From IMG/VR virus record IMGVR_UViG_3300036760_000285, positions 1 to 29,440 of that record: DNA of 29,440 nucleotides; one strand, given 5' to 3'. This DNA comes from a virus. Both the position numbers and the translations under genes were made by a program. The notes under the pieces are model-generated. The model searched no databases. It was not told the origin of the DNA and saw nothing but the letters and a program-made list of their open reading frames with translations. This document shows, one piece after another, positions 27,569 to 29,440 of this stretch; position 1 is the stretch's first letter, and each line of letters starts with the position of its first letter.

Positions 27569-28081
27569 CTAGTGCGCCGGTGTCTTGCTGCGGATCAGAT
27601 CGAAGGCCTTTCGAGCCCGATACCGTCGCTGGTAGATCACCATGCAGCGACGACAGGAGCGTCCCCCAGACGGAGGCCAGTAGGTGTTCCCCTGGTCATA
27701 TGCATGGCCGAGCGGACAATGCGTCTTGGCCCTGTTCACCGGGTTGCCCTTCACCGGCACGCGGCGCATGTTCTCCGCGTGCTTCACGGGTTCCAAGTGC
27801 TCCGGGTTGACGCAGGCGCGATTGCGACAGAGATGGTCGATCTCTGTGCCATCGGGGATCGGCCCGCGCGTGAGTTCGTAGACGACACGATGGGCCAGGC
27901 GTGTCGTCCGACCATGCTCTTCCATGATGTAGAACTGCCCATAGCCGTTCGGGTAGAACGCGGCGAGCCACAGCCAGCAGTCGGAAGGCCCGGTCCTGAG
28001 AACCTTCGGCCAGAACCGGGCCTCGACTGATTGGCGGGTTCCCTTAGGGCGTCCGGTCGGTCGACCTGTTCGTCTGCTCAT
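27569..28081 (-). CDS. HNH homing endonuclease-like protein (copy 2)
   Basis: A 170-aa HNH nuclease. A basic N-terminus with two G-R-P units (RRTGRPTGRPKGTRQ) resembles an AT-hook. Then come DCWLWLAAFYPNGYGQF, the core EIDHLCRNRACVNPEHLEPV (His83, Asn92, His95) and a C-terminal zinc part (THCPLGHAYD, CRRCMVIYQ). It is clearly paralogous to the gene at 10467-10868 but has a longer start and an acidic insertion (MEEHGRTTR). Set between the holin-like gene and a hairpin, it is best explained as a mobile homing gene. The start ATG has only a weak ribosome site. Confidence 0.85.
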   Translation of the reverse strand: MSRRTGRPTGRPKGTRQSVEARFWPKVLRTGPSDCWLWLAAFYPNGYGQFYIMEEHGRTTRLAHRVVYELTRGPIPDGTEIDHLCRNRACVNPEHLEPVKHAENMRRVPVKGNPVNRAKTHCPLGHAYDQGNTYWPPSGGRSCRRCMVIYQRRYRARKAFDLIRSKTPAH

Positions 28082-28093
28082 GCTTCTAGCAGC

Positions 28094-28426
28094 TTAGGCC
28101 TTGCTACCGACAGACCGAATCGTGTCGAACAGGTCGTGCAGGAACCCGGACACCGCGCCGGACGCAAGGCCGGTGAGCACCTGACCTGACACGCCGTCGA
28201 GGCGCGACGTATGGCCAGCGAGCGCGGGTACGAGCGCGGCGAAGCTCGATGCAAGGTTGAGCTGCCATCCGAGGCAGTAGCCCACGCCGATGACGAGCGC
28301 GCAGATCGGCCAGGTCGACGTCGGCAGACCTCCGCCCGGGTCCACGAGGCGGCGCACGATCGCTACCGTCGCCGTGACGGTGGCCGCGATCACCGCGAGC
28401 GCTTGGAGCGCGTTGGCATAGTTCAT
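28094..28426 (-). CDS. Holin-like membrane protein
   Basis: A 110-aa protein from ATG 28426 (ATGA overlap). Hydrophobic stretches at about 6-24 (ALQALAVIAATVTATVAIV), 38-56 (TWPICALVIGVGYCLGWQL) and a weaker one at 60-70 suggest two or three membrane spans, and the C-terminal part is amphipathic with charged end (FDTIRSVGSKA). Size, spans and place after lysis-type genes fit a holin, which forms membrane lesions to release the endolysin. Sequence alone cannot exclude another small membrane protein. Confidence 0.6.
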   Translation of the reverse strand: MNYANALQALAVIAATVTATVAIVRRLVDPGGGLPTSTWPICALVIGVGYCLGWQLNLASSFAALVPALAGHTSRLDGVSGQVLTGLASGAVSGFLHDLFDTIRSVGSKA

Positions 28427-28902
28427 GGCTTGTCCTCCTTCCCTTCGCCGGGTGTGATCCCGGACTGCTCGCTGACCCAGTCGGTCAGCTCCTTCACGCC
28501 GTCGATGTGGTCCGTCAGGTGTTGCCCAACGGTGTCCACGCTTCCGTCGATCTCATTCACGGCGGCGCGGATCTCACGGATGTCGGCGCCCTGGACCTCC
28601 TGGCGGTCGACGACGACGCGGAGCGTCATCGCGTTGGCCTGGGCCACGATGTCGAGCGAGCCGAGCCGTGCATCCATGCCGTCGAAGCGAGCGCTGATCT
28701 CCTCGGCGAGCGTTTGCTCCGAGCCGTTCGTCGACTTGACGGCGCGGATCAACGTCTCCGTGGTTTGCGCGGACCTGCGCCGATCGTGTCGTGCGCGATG
28801 CGCGCCGATGAGGGAGGGCACGCCGATCGCCGTGGCGAGGAGCGCCATCGCGGCGATCGTCTTGGGCAGGTCGATGTCGACCACGTGGAGGGCGGCGAGC
28901 AC
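28423..28902 (-). CDS. Membrane-anchored coiled-coil protein of the lysis region
   Basis: A 159-aa protein from GTG 28902, four bases after the previous stop. Residues ~13-31 (IAAMALLATAIGVPSLIGA) form a membrane span, followed by a basic segment (HRARHDRRR) and a long heptad-rich region (TLAEEISARFDGMDARLGSL; RQEVQGADIREIRAAVNEID; VGQHLTDHIDGVKELTDWV) that probably makes a coiled coil. A role as spanin-like or holin partner is possible from position. An in-frame GTG nearer the membrane helix is an alternative start. Confidence 0.6.
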   Translation of the reverse strand: MLAALHVVDIDLPKTIAAMALLATAIGVPSLIGAHRARHDRRRSAQTTETLIRAVKSTNGSEQTLAEEISARFDGMDARLGSLDIVAQANAMTLRVVVDRQEVQGADIREIRAAVNEIDGSVDTVGQHLTDHIDGVKELTDWVSEQSGITPGEGKEDKP

Positions 28903-28906
28903 GGGC

Positions 28907-29440
28907 TTAGATCCAGCCCGGGACGAACTCGGGCGACCCGCTGGTGTGCAGGTGAGTGAAATGGCGAGTGAACCGATCCGAGCCCACGTCGTAGGGCTGC
29001 CACCCACCCGAGCTCGGGGACCACCACTCGCCTTGAGAGATCACGCCGCCCACCGGAAGACCCTTCGCCTCTTCGGCGACGAGGAACTTCGCGAGCTGAT
29101 CGAGCTTGGGATCGCTCGCCGGCGTGTCCTGGGTGGAGTCGGCGAACTCCCAGTCCTCCGCGTTGCCCTTCCAGCCCGCTCCTGTCGCGCCGTGCTCGCC
29201 GGGCTTGTTCACGTAGATGCCCACGGAGAACAGGCCCCAGTCCTTCGGCCCGAACGCTTTCACGACGGCGGCGTGGATGAGGTCGATCGCCGGGGATCCT
29301 TCCGTGTTCGCCGGCTGCAACCTCGTCTGGATCCGCTGGATCGCGAACTCCTTGCCCGTCTTGCAGCGCAGGGCTATGGAGGTCCCCGCGGGCTCGCCGG
29401 CGAGCAGCACCGGGAGACGATCGGCGAGGAAGGCGATGTT
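28907..29440 (-). CDS. Cell-wall hydrolase-like protein (partial)
   Basis: The frame is open to the window's right edge, so the start is missing; at least 177 residues are present. The C-terminal end has EWWSPSSGGWQPYDV then RFTRHFTHLHTSGSPEF; an H-x-H-x-S ending after a Trp/Tyr-rich strand recurs in phage peptidase-like endolysin domains (D,D-peptidase type). Upstream is a segment EFAIQRIQTRLQPANTEGSP like a peptidoglycan-binding start. It is the first gene of what appears to be the lysis block. An ordinary minor tail/wall-binding protein cannot be ruled out. Confidence 0.45.
   Translation of the reverse strand, partial: NIAFLADRLPVLLAGEPAGTSIALRCKTGKEFAIQRIQTRLQPANTEGSPAIDLIHAAVVKAFGPKDWGLFSVGIYVNKPGEHGATGAGWKGNAEDWEFADSTQDTPASDPKLDQLAKFLVAEEAKGLPVGGVISQGEWWSPSSGGWQPYDVGSDRFTRHFTHLHTSGSPEFVPGWI

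Overview
The window is part of a temperate siphophage or prophage genome with very high GC content. The host is probably an actinobacterium: the GC is high, a DUF3263-type protein is present, and many small zinc-binding early proteins are of kinds common in actinophages. Exact host and integration status cannot be read from the sequence. Nearly all genes lie on the minus strand and are read from right to left. Only a three-gene block (repressor, integrase, membrane protein; 25543-27247) is on the plus strand.

Right end (29440-27569): lysis-type genes (a cell-wall-hydrolase-like protein cut by the window edge, a membrane-anchored coiled coil, a holin-like protein) and an HNH endonuclease. Next, 27459-25474: a small triple-CxxC protein, then the convergent plus-strand block. 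At 25474-25542 lies a compact divergent control region with two face-to-face promoters sharing overlapping -35 boxes and two inverted-repeat operators. It drives the repressor/integrase block one way and the whole early operon the other.

Early region (25473 down to about 11935): about 30 mostly tiny genes, most joined by 1-4 base stop/start overlaps (ATGA, GTGA, TGATG, twice apparently CTGA). They include a RecT-like annealing protein, a full ParB and a truncated ParB-like domain, an O-like replication initiator with four iteron-like repeats and an AT-rich tract inside its gene, a possible helicase loader, a HerA/FtsK-like ATPase, a secreted transglycosylase-like protein, a RuvC resolvase and a compact TnpB/Cas12-like RuvC nuclease lacking the usual N-terminal half. 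No replicative helicase gene is seen, which fits an initiator-plus-loader strategy using the host helicase.

Late region (about 11938 down to 1): packaging HNH, small terminase, another HNH, large terminase, a 94-aa conserved protein, portal, capsid protease/scaffold, major capsid with an Ig/Fn3-like insertion, a hairpin, a tRNA-Met-like remnant lacking its T arm, a 41-aa gene, head-tail connector, tail terminator, a small acidic protein, major tail protein and the start of a tail assembly gene running off the left edge. Tail genes leave at the left and lysis genes enter at the right, so the map fits a circularly permuted or circularised phage genome.

The points most worth a second look are the truncated TnpB-like nuclease with its extra zinc knuckle and following non-coding stretch, the lambda-like intragenic origin, the near-symmetric divergent switch with apparently leaderless transcripts, and the T-arm-less tRNA remnant.
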